Positions 42,772 to 51,154 of a DNA stretch of 64,000 bases are shown here, piece by piece. The position numbers were made by a program, and so were the translations under genes. Below the pieces are notes generated by a model that saw nothing but the letters and a program-made list of their open reading frames with translations, searched no databases and was not told the origin of the DNA. Origin of the DNA: GCA-2748575 sp965222725 (GTDB taxonomy: Bacteria > Pseudomonadota > Gammaproteobacteria > Pseudomonadales > Ketobacteraceae); the NCBI GenBank assembly GCA_965222725.1, contig OZ244969.1:2480001-2544000 (forward strand), written 5' to 3'. How positions within the stretch are numbered: position 1 is the stretch's first letter; each line of letters begins with the position of its first letter.

Positions 42772-43635
42772 ATGCTTAAGCTTGAATTCAAGGATCGGCG
42801 GCAGTCGGGCGTCTGGTTGGTGGAATCCCTGTTCACGATTGGCTCGGATCCCAAATGCCATCTGGTGCTGGACGACGGTTCGGTTAGCGAAAAGCATGCC
42901 CAGATCCAGCTGGATGGTTCCCATCTGTACCTCACGGATCTGAACAGCTTCAAAGGCACCTCGGTCAACGGCCAGAAAGTGAACGAACGCTTTCAGCTGC
43001 GCCCCGGCGATGTGATTAAAGTGGGCGAAGTGGAGCTGGAAATTACCGACCCCAAATCCCGTACGGGTGCGGCATCCTCTTCCGGTGTCAGCCGCAAGAG
43101 TGAATGGAGCATGATGGCCCTGAGCGGTGAGCTCAAAGGCAAGGCCATTCCCCTGCACGGTACCATGGTGCTGGGGCGCTCGGAAAAATGTGATGTGGTG
43201 ATCAATGATGAGCATATGTCGCGTCGCCACGCGGAAGTGAATTTGCGGGATGGCGTGCTGCGGATTATCGACCTGAACTCCTCCAACGGCACCCGGGTCA
43301 ACGGCGTCAAAATCACCGAAAAAGTACTCAAGCCCGGCGACAAGATCAATTTTGATCAGCTGGTGTTTCTGGTGGCCGGCCCCCAGGATTTCAAAGACAC
43401 GGATCTGGGCGACGACGAGGAAGAGGCGACGGTGTTCCGGGTGGCGCCCATGCCGAAAGCCGCCGCCCCCAAACCGGCTGCCGCGGCACGACCGGCCGCG
43501 CCGGTTAATGCGCAGGTGGAAGAGCAAGTCAGTAATGGCAAGCCGGAAAGTGCCGGCACCGGATTAAAGATTGCGGTAGTGGTGCTGGTGCTGATCGCCG
43601 CCGGTGTGGGCGGGGCTTTCTTTTTTCTTAAATAG
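42772..43635 (+). CDS. Protein with two FHA domains and a C-terminal membrane anchor
   Basis: A 287-residue protein. FHA1 (about 15-90) is degenerate: the first loop reads IGSDPK without the usual arginine, and the last loop is SFKGTSVNG without asparagine. FHA2 (about 115-190) is canonical, with LGRSEKCDVVI, MSRRHAEV and SSNGTRVNG, so it alone is expected to bind phosphothreonine peptides. An acidic patch (DLGDDEEEA) and an Ala/Pro linker lead to a C-terminal helix (LKIAVVVLVLIAAGVGGAFF) ending FLK. The body is therefore cytoplasmic and tail-anchored. The frame is open from 42748, but ATG 42772 has GGAG at a good distance. No Ser/Thr kinase gene is nearby. Confidence 0.88.
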   Translation: MLKLEFKDRRQSGVWLVESLFTIGSDPKCHLVLDDGSVSEKHAQIQLDGSHLYLTDLNSFKGTSVNGQKVNERFQLRPGDVIKVGEVELEITDPKSRTGAASSSGVSRKSEWSMMALSGELKGKAIPLHGTMVLGRSEKCDVVINDEHMSRRHAEVNLRDGVLRIIDLNSSNGTRVNGVKITEKVLKPGDKINFDQLVFLVAGPQDFKDTDLGDDEEEATVFRVAPMPKAAAPKPAAAARPAAPVNAQVEEQVSNGKPESAGTGLKIAVVVLVLIAAGVGGAFFFLK

Positions 43636-43657
43636 TGACTTATAAATAGTTACTTTT
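43630..43657. repeat. 14-bp tandem duplication spanning two convergent stop codons
   Basis: AAATAGTGACTTAT (43630-43643) is followed directly by AAATAGTTACTTTT (43644-43657), with 12 of 14 identities. The first copy carries the TAG stop of the FHA gene, and the second carries the reverse-complement TAA of the CorB-like gene. It is probably a small slippage duplication of no functional weight. Confidence 0.6.
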
Positions 43658-44906
43658 TACGACGAACCAGCGCATTGCGGATCAGGTTGTCCTTGATCTG
43701 CTTGGTTTCGATCTGGTATTTCCCCAGCTGAATACACAAGTGAGCCTCCGGAATGGTTTCCAGATGTTCGGTGATCAGGCCGCTAAGGGTTTTGGGGCCA
43801 TCGGTAGGCAGATTCCATTTCAGGATCTTGTTGATGTCACGAACCGAGGCGGCGCCGTCGATGATATAAGAGCCATCCGTTTGCGGGTGAATGTCCTTGC
43901 TGCTGGCGCCCACGTCCGTGGTGAATTCCCCCACGATCTCTTCCAGAATATCTTCCAGGGTTACCAGTCCCTGCACATCGCCGTACTCATCCACCACCAG
44001 GCCAATACGGCGCTTTACCCGCTGAAAATTAATTAATTGGGTGTGCAGTGGCGTACCTTCGGGAACAAAGTAGGGTTCCACCGCCTGCTGCATAATGGCG
44101 GCTTTGTTCAGATCTTCCTCCGCCAACAACCGTGTTACCTTGCGCAAATGCAGCAGACCAATGGGGTTGTTCAGGTCGCTTTTATATACCGGCAGGCGGG
44201 TATGCTGGGCCGAGCGCAGGGTTTTTACAATATCATCAATGTCCTGGTCCAGATCGATCCCGATGATCTCGTGCTTGGGGATCATGATGTCATCCACCGT
44301 CACCCGTTCCAGATCCAGAATGCTCAGCAGCATCCCCTTGTGACGCCGGGGGATCAGTGAGCCGGCTTCGTTCACTACGGTGCGCAGTTCTTCCTGGCTG
44401 AGGCTGTCTCCCTCGCTGTCGGACGTACGCACGCCACCCATTGCCAGCAGGGCATTGCTGATGGCGTTTACCACCCACACGGCCGGATACAGAATATAAA
44501 GCAGCGGGCGCAGCAGCAGGGAGGCAGGGTAGGCAATCGCCTCGGGGCGAATCGCTGCCAGGGTTTTCGGGGTGACCTCGGCAAACACCAGAATCACCAG
44601 GGTGAGCAGGCCGGTAGCATAGGCAATACCGGCATCGCCCCACAGGCGAATGGCAATCACGGTGGCAATGGACGATGCCAGAATATTCACAAAGTTGTTG
44701 CCGATCAGGATCACGCCGATAAGGCGGTCAGGGCGTTCCAGCAGCCGCTGTACCCGGCGGGCACCTTTGTCACCGGTCTGTGCCATATGACGCAGACGGT
44801 AACGGTTCATGGACATCATGCCGGTTTCCGAACTGGAGAAAAACGCTGAGCAGATAATCAAAAGAAAAAGCAGGCCGCCTAACACGGATATGGGGATATC
44901 GTTCAC
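43650..44906 (-). CDS. CorB/HlyC-CorC family membrane protein (DUF21, CBS pair)
   Basis: A 418-residue inner membrane protein related to CorB/CNNM magnesium transporters. The N-terminal DUF21 domain has three or four helices and the motif FFSSSETGMMSMNRYRLRHM. A CBS pair follows (about 200-330; RVTVDDIMIPKHEIIGIDL, IGLVVDEYGDVQGLVTLEDI). The C-terminal CorC_HlyC domain starts near 340. The start is GTG 44906, immediately after the stop of the CcsA-like gene, so the two are co-transcribed. A role in divalent cation efflux or resistance is likely by family. Confidence 0.92.
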   Translation of the reverse strand: MNDIPISVLGGLLFLLIICSAFFSSSETGMMSMNRYRLRHMAQTGDKGARRVQRLLERPDRLIGVILIGNNFVNILASSIATVIAIRLWGDAGIAYATGLLTLVILVFAEVTPKTLAAIRPEAIAYPASLLLRPLLYILYPAVWVVNAISNALLAMGGVRTSDSEGDSLSQEELRTVVNEAGSLIPRRHKGMLLSILDLERVTVDDIMIPKHEIIGIDLDQDIDDIVKTLRSAQHTRLPVYKSDLNNPIGLLHLRKVTRLLAEEDLNKAAIMQQAVEPYFVPEGTPLHTQLINFQRVKRRIGLVVDEYGDVQGLVTLEDILEEIVGEFTTDVGASSKDIHPQTDGSYIIDGAASVRDINKILKWNLPTDGPKTLSGLITEHLETIPEAHLCIQLGKYQIETKQIKDNLIRNALVRRKK

Positions 44907-44909
44907 TGG

Positions 44910-45722
44910 TCAACCGCGTTGCAAGATGAATTCAAGAACCACTTTGCTGCCGAAAAAACCCAGCAGCAGCAAAATAAAGCCAGACAGAGTCCAGCGTACT
45001 GCGATCATACCGCGCCAGCCCCACAGGATACGGCCCACAATCAGTATGGCCAGTACCAGCCAGGACAGCAGGGTCAGGGCCGTTTTATGGGCAAGATGTT
45101 GGGCAAACACATCATCCACATAAACAAACCCTGTCAGAATGGCCACCGTCAGCAGGGCAAAACCGGTGTACACCAGATCGAACAGGGTGTCTTCCATGGT
45201 TTGCAGCGGCGGTAGCAATTTCAGAATATCGTGAATATGGCGATGCTTGAGCTGGTAATTCTGAATCCAGATCAGCACTGCCTGGGAAAAAGCCAGAGTC
45301 ACCACGCTGTAAGCCATCATTGAAGAGGCAATATGAAACAACATGCCCTTGCTCAGCCCGGTGGTCAGTGGTGTGGTGTCGGTGTAAGCCAGTTCGATAA
45401 TAACGGTGAGCAGTGCCAGCGGATAGCTGGGGGCCAGTAAAGGTTCGATGCGGCGGAACAGGCAGCTGGCGGTGCCCAGGGTAACGACCACCCACATAAA
45501 GAGAGACGCGGTACTGATAACCCCCAGTTGCAGGCCATCGGGCCGGAACAGGCCGTTGAAAACCAGGATGCCGTGAGCCAGAAGTGCGGCGCAGCCCAAT
45601 GTCAGAATCAGCCTGCGATTCAGAGAATGATGACGCAAACCGTTGACCAAGAGAAAGGTGCTGCTGCCATATCCCAGGCAGGCAATACCACCGGCAATCG
45701 CTAATACCATGTCCGTGCTCAA
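44910..45722 (-). CDS. CcsA/YpjD-like inner membrane protein
   Basis: A 270-residue protein with about eight membrane helices, similar to the cytochrome c assembly protein family but without an obvious tryptophan-rich WWD heme motif. Characteristic pieces are GLSKGMLFHIASSMMAYSVV, LPPLQTMEDTLFDLVYTGF and KTALTLLSWLVLAILIVGRI. Homologues sit next to ffh in pseudomonads, as here. The exact role is unproven. The ATG is at 45720-45722. The divergent ffh gene starts about 220 bp away, so the interval carries both promoters. Confidence 0.9.
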   Translation of the reverse strand: MSTDMVLAIAGGIACLGYGSSTFLLVNGLRHHSLNRRLILTLGCAALLAHGILVFNGLFRPDGLQLGVISTASLFMWVVVTLGTASCLFRRIEPLLAPSYPLALLTVIIELAYTDTTPLTTGLSKGMLFHIASSMMAYSVVTLAFSQAVLIWIQNYQLKHRHIHDILKLLPPLQTMEDTLFDLVYTGFALLTVAILTGFVYVDDVFAQHLAHKTALTLLSWLVLAILIVGRILWGWRGMIAVRWTLSGFILLLLGFFGSKVVLEFILQRG

Positions 45723-45939
45723 TGAGCTTTCCTGCTAATCAATAAAAATCGCCAGAGCCGTGTCGTGGGTGTTCTGACAGGTGATGCCAAGTGTCGCATA
45801 TGACTTATGAAAATCATAGCCACGGCCCGTCATGGATGAGAAATCTTCACAATCTGGTTATACTTGGCCCCTTGTGCCGGGGAATACGGCATTTTTATTC
45901 AAATTTTTCCCATTTTTCAATCTGCAGGGCCACTAACCC

Positions 45940-47331
45940 ATGTTTGAGAATTTAACCGATCGCTTATCCAATAGCCTTCGTAATGTCACAGGTGTTGGGC
46001 GTCTTAACGAAGACAATATAAAAGACACGCTCCGGGAAGTGCGCATGGCGCTTTTGGAGGCGGACGTTGCCCTGCCGGTGGTGAAGGATTTTGTCGCCCG
46101 CATCAAGGAAGCGGCCATGGGCCAGGACGTGATGAAAAGCCTCAGTCCCGGCCAGGCATTCGTTAAGATCGTTAACGACGAACTGATCACGGTGATGGGG
46201 GAAACCAACGAATCCCTCGATCTGGCCGCCAAACCACCGGTGGTGGTGCTGATGGCGGGCCTGCAGGGTGCCGGTAAAACCACCTCCGTGGCCAAGCTGT
46301 CCAAATGGCTGCAGGAGCGCGAGAAAAAATCCGTCATGGTGGCCAGTGCTGACGTATACCGCCCGGCGGCGATCAAGCAGCTGGAAACCCTCGCAGGTGA
46401 GGTGGGCGCCACCTTCTTCCCCAGTACCGCGGAGCAGGATCCGGTGGATATCGCCAAATCCGCCATTGCCGAAGCCAAAAAGGCGTTCAAGGATGTGGTC
46501 ATCATCGATACCGCCGGTCGCCTGGCCATTGATGAAGACATGATGGATGAAATCCGTCGCATTCACGACAATATAGGCCCCACCGAAACCCTGTTCGTGG
46601 TGGACGCCATGACCGGTCAGGACGCCGCCAACACGGCCAAAGCCTTTAATGATGCCCTGCCGCTCACCGGTGTGGTACTCACCAAGGCCGACGGTGACGC
46701 CCGCGGCGGTGCCGCGCTGTCCGTGCGCCATATTACCGGCAAGCCCATCAAGTTTATTGGTGTGGGTGAGAAAACCGATGCCCTGGAACCTTTCTATCCC
46801 GACCGGATCGCCTCCCGGATTCTGGGCATGGGTGACGTGCTCTCTCTGGTGGAAGAGGCCGAGCGCAAGCTGGACAAGCAAAAGGCCGACAAGCTGGCCA
46901 AAAAGCTCAAGAAAGGCAAGGGCTTTGATCTGGAAGACCTGCGTGATCAGTTCCAGCAGATGAAAACCATGGGCGGCATGGCCGGCATGCTGGACAAGCT
47001 CCCTGGCATGGGGCAGCTGGGTGAAGCCGCCAAGAGCCAGGTAAATGACAAAGAACTGAACCGCATGGAAGCCATTATCAATTCCATGACGCCCCACGAG
47101 CGCCACTTCCCCGATGTGATCAACGGCTCCCGTAAAAAGCGTATCGCTGCCGGCTGCGGCATGCAGATTCAGGACGTAAACCGCCTGCTCAAGCAGCACA
47201 AACAAATGTCCAAGATGATGAAAAAGCTCAGCAAGAAAGGCGGCATGAAGAACATGATGCGCGGCATGCAGGGCATGATGGGAGGCCCGGGGGGTGGGGG
47301 GCCAGGGGGTATGCCCCCCTTCAAAATGTAA
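45940..47331 (+). CDS. ffh: Signal recognition particle protein Ffh
   Basis: The GTPase that binds 4.5S RNA and delivers nascent membrane proteins to FtsY. The 463-residue protein has the N domain (FENLTDRLSNSLRNVTG), the G domain with P-loop GLQGAGKTTSVAKL and DTAGRL, and the methionine-rich M domain (about 330-440). The C-terminus is Gly/Pro/Met rich and ends GGMPPFKM. ATG 45940 gives the standard N-terminus. It is followed by a long palindrome and the rpsP promoter. Confidence 0.98.
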   Translation: MFENLTDRLSNSLRNVTGVGRLNEDNIKDTLREVRMALLEADVALPVVKDFVARIKEAAMGQDVMKSLSPGQAFVKIVNDELITVMGETNESLDLAAKPPVVVLMAGLQGAGKTTSVAKLSKWLQEREKKSVMVASADVYRPAAIKQLETLAGEVGATFFPSTAEQDPVDIAKSAIAEAKKAFKDVVIIDTAGRLAIDEDMMDEIRRIHDNIGPTETLFVVDAMTGQDAANTAKAFNDALPLTGVVLTKADGDARGGAALSVRHITGKPIKFIGVGEKTDALEPFYPDRIASRILGMGDVLSLVEEAERKLDKQKADKLAKKLKKGKGFDLEDLRDQFQQMKTMGGMAGMLDKLPGMGQLGEAAKSQVNDKELNRMEAIINSMTPHERHFPDVINGSRKKRIAAGCGMQIQDVNRLLKQHKQMSKMMKKLSKKGGMKNMMRGMQGMMGGPGGGGPGGMPPFKM

Positions 47332-47461
47332 GTTTGGGGCGGTCTTTTTGGCCAATCTCTGCGTTGCTCGAAACAGCTTCCGGTGCTCATGTACTGTTAG
47401 TACATTCCGCTCCGGGTCTGTTTCGGCGCCTTGATCTTGACCAAAAATCCTCGCCCCAAAC
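47332..47461. repeat. 130-bp imperfect palindrome after ffh
   Basis: The outer arms GTTTGGGGCG (47332-47341) and CGCCCCAAAC (47452-47461) are exact complements. Inside, CGAAACAG pairs with CTGTTTCG, and the apex is GTAC-TGTTA-GTAC. Most of the length can fold into one long hairpin with bulges. It resembles intergenic palindromic elements that recur in some gammaproteobacterial genomes; no second copy was seen in this window. It could act as a terminator or RNA end for ffh. Confidence 0.65.
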
Positions 47462-47618
47462 CCTGCGCCTGGACTGGCCCCCTCTGGACAGAGATTTATA
47501 ATCTCAACTGCGCCTCCGGGCCAAGCTTCCGGCGTTCACTTTGTTGCCGGTCAGAGAGCAGGGGCTAGACTGAAAAGTACCCTGATGCCGGGCGGGGACT
47601 AATTCCGGAATTAAGGCT

Positions 47619-47646
47619 TTAACTTCTCGCTGAATTTGCGTAAAAT
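47619..47646 (+). promoter_or_regulatory. Promoter for the rpsP-rimM-trmD-rplS operon
   Basis: TTAACT (47619-47624), a 16-nt spacer and TAAAAT (47641-47646), followed by a G/C-rich discriminator (TCGGCGCC) typical of growth-rate-controlled ribosomal promoters. It would give a leader of about 240 nt before rpsP. Prediction by pattern only. Confidence 0.5.
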
Positions 47647-47717
47647 TCGGCGCCTTCGTGAACTGGGCTATAAGCAGTGCTTATACAAAGTCCGGTTAAA
47701 CGGTTGAAAACTAAAGA

Positions 47718-47775
47718 GACAGGCCGCTGGTGCCTTCAATGGATGTTGAATTGAGGGTAGCAGCAGCCTGTTTTT
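47718..47775 (+). promoter_or_regulatory. Terminator-like hairpin in the rpsP leader
   Basis: GACAGGC-GCT (47718 on) pairs with AGC-GCCTGT (to 47771) with small bulges. An inner helix is formed by CCTTCAAT and ATTGAGGG, and a T5 tract follows at 47771-47775. It lies in the long untranslated leader about 120 nt upstream of the rpsP start. It may be an attenuator or a binding site for autogenous control of the ribosomal protein operon. Confidence 0.4.
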
Positions 47776-47892
47776 GTCTATCCGTTTTTGACGAAATTCA
47801 AAGCAAATCGGCTCAGATCATGAGTGTTTGGGCCAAAATTAATGCAAGTAGCTGAATAACAACAGCTCACAATATAGATAGGTAAGTGAAAT

Positions 47893-48150
47893 ATGGTAAC
47901 AATTCGCCTTGCTCGCGGTGGTGCTAAGAAACGTCCTTTCTACCACCTGATAGTCACTGATTCCCGTAATTCCCGTGATGGTCGTTTTATCGAGCGTGTG
48001 GGTTTTTACAACCCGGTAGCCCGTGGTCAGGAAGAGCGTCTGCGTGTTGACGTAGAGCGTGCTGAGTTCTGGATTGGCCAGGGTGCCCAGATCAGTGAGC
48101 GTGTTAAGCGTCTGCTGAAAGACGCTCGTAAAGCGGAAGCAGCTGCTTAA
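47893..48150 (+). CDS. rpsP: 30S ribosomal protein S16
   Basis: An 85-residue primary assembly protein of the small subunit. The start MVTIRLARGGAKKRPFYHLI and later SRDGRFIERVGFYNP are diagnostic. AGGTAAGTGAA upstream is a good ribosome binding site. It heads the conserved rpsP-rimM-trmD-rplS operon; rimM begins 15 bp downstream. Confidence 0.98.
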   Translation: MVTIRLARGGAKKRPFYHLIVTDSRNSRDGRFIERVGFYNPVARGQEERLRVDVERAEFWIGQGAQISERVKRLLKDARKAEAAA

Positions 48151-48165
48151 TCAAGCACTTAGCCT

Positions 48166-48708
48166 ATGCCCGGGGAAACTCAACAGCAGAACAACGAATG
48201 GCTGGTGCTGGGTAAACTGACCTCGGCGTATGGTGTTAAAGGGTGGATCAAGGTGTATTCCTACACCGAGCCCATGGAAAACATTGGCAATTACCACCCG
48301 ATCTGGTTTGAACGTAACGGCCAGAGAAGAAAAGTTACGCTGGAAAGCGTTAAACGTCATGGCAAGGGCCTGGTGGCCAAGATCGAAGGCTGTGACAACA
48401 GGGAGCAAACCCCTGACTACACCGGTGGCACGCTGGTGGTCCCACGGGATCAGCTGGCGCCTCTGGAGCCCGGAGAATATTACTGGTCGGACCTTATCGG
48501 GTTGGCCGTGATTAGCGAGCGAGGCGAAGACCTCGGCAAGGTTCACCACCTGATTGAAACCGGCTCCAACGATGTGCTCGTAGTCAGAGGCAGCGATACC
48601 AGTATCGACAAGCAGGAGCGCCTGATTCCTTACTTACCGGAGCAGGTGGTCCTGAATGTGGACCTGACAGCAAAGCAGATGCGCGTCGACTGGGATTCGG
48701 ACTTTTAG
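48166..48708 (+). CDS. rimM: Ribosome maturation factor RimM
   Basis: It assists 16S rRNA 3' domain maturation and binds S19. The N-terminal RimM beta-barrel (VLGKLTSAYGVKGWIKVYSY) and the C-terminal PRC barrel (YYWSDLIGLAVISERGEDLG, ending near IPYLPEQVVLNVD) are both intact in 180 residues. trmD starts 5 bp after the stop, consistent with one transcript. Confidence 0.97.
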   Translation: MPGETQQQNNEWLVLGKLTSAYGVKGWIKVYSYTEPMENIGNYHPIWFERNGQRRKVTLESVKRHGKGLVAKIEGCDNREQTPDYTGGTLVVPRDQLAPLEPGEYYWSDLIGLAVISERGEDLGKVHHLIETGSNDVLVVRGSDTSIDKQERLIPYLPEQVVLNVDLTAKQMRVDWDSDF

Positions 48709-48713
48709 CGCCC

Positions 48714-49508
48714 ATGAAATTTGCGGTGGTCACCCTGTTCCCGGAAATGTTTGCTGCGTTGCAGGATTTCGGGGTGTCAGGCAGGGCAATCCGGAACGGG
48801 CTGACCGAGATCAGCCTGGTGAATCCCCGGGAATTTACCACTGATGTTCACCGTACGGTGGACGACCGGCCCTACGGAGGCGGGCCCGGCATGGTCATGC
48901 TGCCGGAGCCGGTGTTGCAGGCCATTGCCGGCGCAAAAGCGCAGCTGACACAGCCACCGTCCAGACAGGCCGGCGAGAATGCGGCAGAGCAGCCCAAAGT
49001 GGTCTATCTGTCGCCCCAGGGGCAGCCCTTTACACAACAGCTGGCCCAGCAGAATGTGGCAGAAGGCCGGCCGATTGTGTTTCTGGCGGGCCGTTACGAG
49101 GGCATCGACGAGCGCATTATTGAGCGGGCCGTCGATGAAGAATGGTCCCTCGGTGATTATGTCCTTAGTGGCGGCGAGCTTCCCGCCATGGTGATGATGG
49201 ATACCATGATCCGTCTGTTGCCGGGGGCACTGGGGCATCAAAGCTCCGCGGAAGAGGATTCCTTTGCGGAGGGCTTGCTGGACTGCCCCCACTATACAAG
49301 GCCCGAAGATTATGAGGGTCAGAAAGTGCCGGAAGTCTTGCTGAGTGGAAATCACGAGCGTATCCGGCAGTGGCGCCTGAAACAGGCGTTGGGGCGTACC
49401 TGGTTAAGGCGCCCGGATTTGCTGAGTCGCAAACAGCTGAATGACGAAGAGCAGCGCCTGCTGAAAGAATTCAGGGCGGAGCATCCGGAAAGCGACAGCA
49501 GCCAGTGA
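48714..49508 (+). CDS. trmD: tRNA (guanine-N1)-methyltransferase
   Basis: It methylates G37 of tRNAs to prevent frameshifting. The 264-residue SPOUT enzyme has the start MKFAVVTLFPEMFAAL, the loop RPYGGGPGMVM, and the knotted SAM site VFLAGRYEGIDERIIERAVD followed by YVLSGGELPAM. An Ala/Gln-rich stretch (about 75-95) is slightly longer than usual. rplS follows after 149 bp, a gap that could hold a leader structure. Confidence 0.97.
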   Translation: MKFAVVTLFPEMFAALQDFGVSGRAIRNGLTEISLVNPREFTTDVHRTVDDRPYGGGPGMVMLPEPVLQAIAGAKAQLTQPPSRQAGENAAEQPKVVYLSPQGQPFTQQLAQQNVAEGRPIVFLAGRYEGIDERIIERAVDEEWSLGDYVLSGGELPAMVMMDTMIRLLPGALGHQSSAEEDSFAEGLLDCPHYTRPEDYEGQKVPEVLLSGNHERIRQWRLKQALGRTWLRRPDLLSRKQLNDEEQRLLKEFRAEHPESDSSQ

Positions 49509-49657
49509 AAGAATTTGTTCGAGTCTGCCAGGGCGGATTATCCCCGGCGGGCTTTGTTGATAGTAACGTGTAAGTAGCGGCCGGACCGATGCAAGACGGG
49601 TCCGCGGAAAGGTGAACGCCTTGGCTCTACCTCTGACGTTGAAAATTGGAGAAAACC

Positions 49658-50014
49658 ATGAGCGGTAAAAACAAAATTATCCAGGAGCTTGAAAACGAGC
49701 AGCTGAAACAGGACCTCCCACAATTCGGTCCCGGTGACACTGTGATTGTTCAGGTAAAAGTACAGGAAGGTACCCGTAGCCGCCTTCAGGCATACGAAGG
49801 TGTTGTGATTGCCAAGCGCAACCGCGGTATCAACTCTTCCTTTACTGTACGCAAGCTTTCCAATGGCGTAGGCGTTGAGCGTGTATTCCAGACTCACAGT
49901 CCCCAGATCGACAGCATCGAACTCAAGCGTCGTGGTGCTGTGCGTCGCGCCAAGCTTTACTACCTGCGTGGCCGTACTGGTAAGTCTGCCCGTATCAAGG
50001 AAAAGCTTAACTAA
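49658..50014 (+). CDS. rplS: 50S ribosomal protein L19
   Basis: A 118-residue large-subunit protein located at the subunit interface. KNKIIQELENEQLKQDLPQF, GDTVIVQVKVQEGTRSRLQA, YEGVVIAKRNRGINSSFTVR and the C-terminal RAKLYYLRGRTGKSARIKEK are all typical. The frame is open from TTG 49646, but ATG 49658 has GGAG 6 nt upstream and is the family start. The 149-bp upstream interval contains a GGACC/GGGTCC stem. A strong terminator follows. Confidence 0.98.
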   Translation: MSGKNKIIQELENEQLKQDLPQFGPGDTVIVQVKVQEGTRSRLQAYEGVVIAKRNRGINSSFTVRKLSNGVGVERVFQTHSPQIDSIELKRRGAVRRAKLYYLRGRTGKSARIKEKLN

Positions 50015-50048
50015 GACAGTGTCTGAGCCGTATTGCGGCCTGGTCACC

Positions 50049-50082
50049 AAAAAAGCGAGCCCGCAACGGCTCGCTTTTTTTG
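50049..50082 (+). terminator. Rho-independent terminator after rplS
   Basis: A 13-bp perfect stem (AAAAAAGCGAGCC at 50049-50061 with GGCTCGCTTTTTT at 50068-50080), a 6-nt loop and a T tract continuing to 50081. It ends the ribosomal protein operon 34 bp after the rplS stop. The xerD start lies only about 30 bp downstream. Confidence 0.93.
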
Positions 50083-50113
50083 TTTATACTCCCTTAAAAA
50101 AAGGGGAAGTTGC

Positions 50114-51040
50114 TTGTCAGAAAATAATGCCGTCGCGCGCAGCGATGAACAGGCCATCGCGGTGTTTATTGATGCCTGCTGGTTGGAGAAAGGCCTGAGC
50201 GAACACTCGCTGGATGCCTATCGTCGGGATTTGCTGGCGTTTGCCCAGTGGCTGGCCATGGCGCCGGAAGGGCAGGGGCGGGATCTGTTGCGGGTCGATG
50301 AAGGGATGATTCACTCTTATCTGAGTCACCGGTTGCAGGCCGGGTTCAACAACCGCTCAACCGCCCGCTGCCTTTCTGCCCTGCGGGGGTTTTACCGCTA
50401 TCAACTGCGCAATCAGCGCATGGAGGCAGACCCTACCGCCCGGGTGGAGCAACTCAAACTGGGTAAGCCCCTCCCCAAATCCCTTTCCGAAGCCGAGGTG
50501 GAAGCCTTGCTGGAAGCACCGGACCTGGCGGAGCCCATCGGTTTACGGGATCGCACCATGCTTGAGCTGCTCTACGCCTGCGGCTTGCGGGTGTCTGAAC
50601 TGGTGACCCTGGAAACCCATCAGATCAACTATCGACAGGGGGTGATCCGCCTGATGGGCAAGGGCCGCAAGGAGCGTCTGGTGCCCATGGGGGAGGAGGC
50701 ACTGGACTGGTTTGCCCGTTACCTCAAAGAAGCACGCCCACTATTGCTGAAAACACCGGATTCTCAGGTACTGTTTCCCAGTTCCCGGGGTGGTTTCATG
50801 ACTCGGCAAACTTTTTGGCATAGAATCAAGCGCTATGTCACGATTGCCGGTATCAATAAATCCGTCTCTCCGCACACATTGCGTCATGCGTTTGCCACGC
50901 ACCTGCTGAATCATGGAGCCGATTTGCGGGTTGTTCAGCTGCTGCTGGGTCACAGCGATCTGTCTACCACTCAGATCTACACCCACATTGCCAAACAACG
51001 GCTGCAGTCGCTGCATCAGGCCCATCACCCCCGGGGGTGA
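50114..51040 (+). CDS. xerD: Tyrosine recombinase XerD
   Basis: It resolves chromosome dimers at dif together with XerC. The 308-residue protein has an N-terminal core-binding domain (SEHSLDAYRRDLLAFAQWL) and the catalytic domain with R159 (CGLRVSELVTL), HTLRHAFATHLLNHG, LLGHSDLSTTQ and the nucleophile Y289 (IYTHI). The longest frame starts at 50033 inside the rplS terminator. TTG 50114 (MSENNAV) has AAGGGGAAG at 50101-50109 and is preferred. The position between rplS and dsbC matches Pseudomonas order and favours XerD over XerC. Confidence 0.95.
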   Translation: MSENNAVARSDEQAIAVFIDACWLEKGLSEHSLDAYRRDLLAFAQWLAMAPEGQGRDLLRVDEGMIHSYLSHRLQAGFNNRSTARCLSALRGFYRYQLRNQRMEADPTARVEQLKLGKPLPKSLSEAEVEALLEAPDLAEPIGLRDRTMLELLYACGLRVSELVTLETHQINYRQGVIRLMGKGRKERLVPMGEEALDWFARYLKEARPLLLKTPDSQVLFPSSRGGFMTRQTFWHRIKRYVTIAGINKSVSPHTLRHAFATHLLNHGADLRVVQLLLGHSDLSTTQIYTHIAKQRLQSLHQAHHPRG

Positions 51041-51154
51041 CCTGGGCCAGGCACATTCATGCAGGAACAAACAGGCAGAGAGCGGGTCGAAACCAGACAA
51101 GCGTGAACACACTAAAACACACATAGCGACACAAGGTTGAATCAAGGTTAAATC

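Noticed and set aside
45964..47355. 463-residue ORF on the minus strand opposite ffh
   Set aside because: It is a His/Gly-rich shadow in antisense to the strongly conserved ffh, with no recognisable domain or ribosome site.
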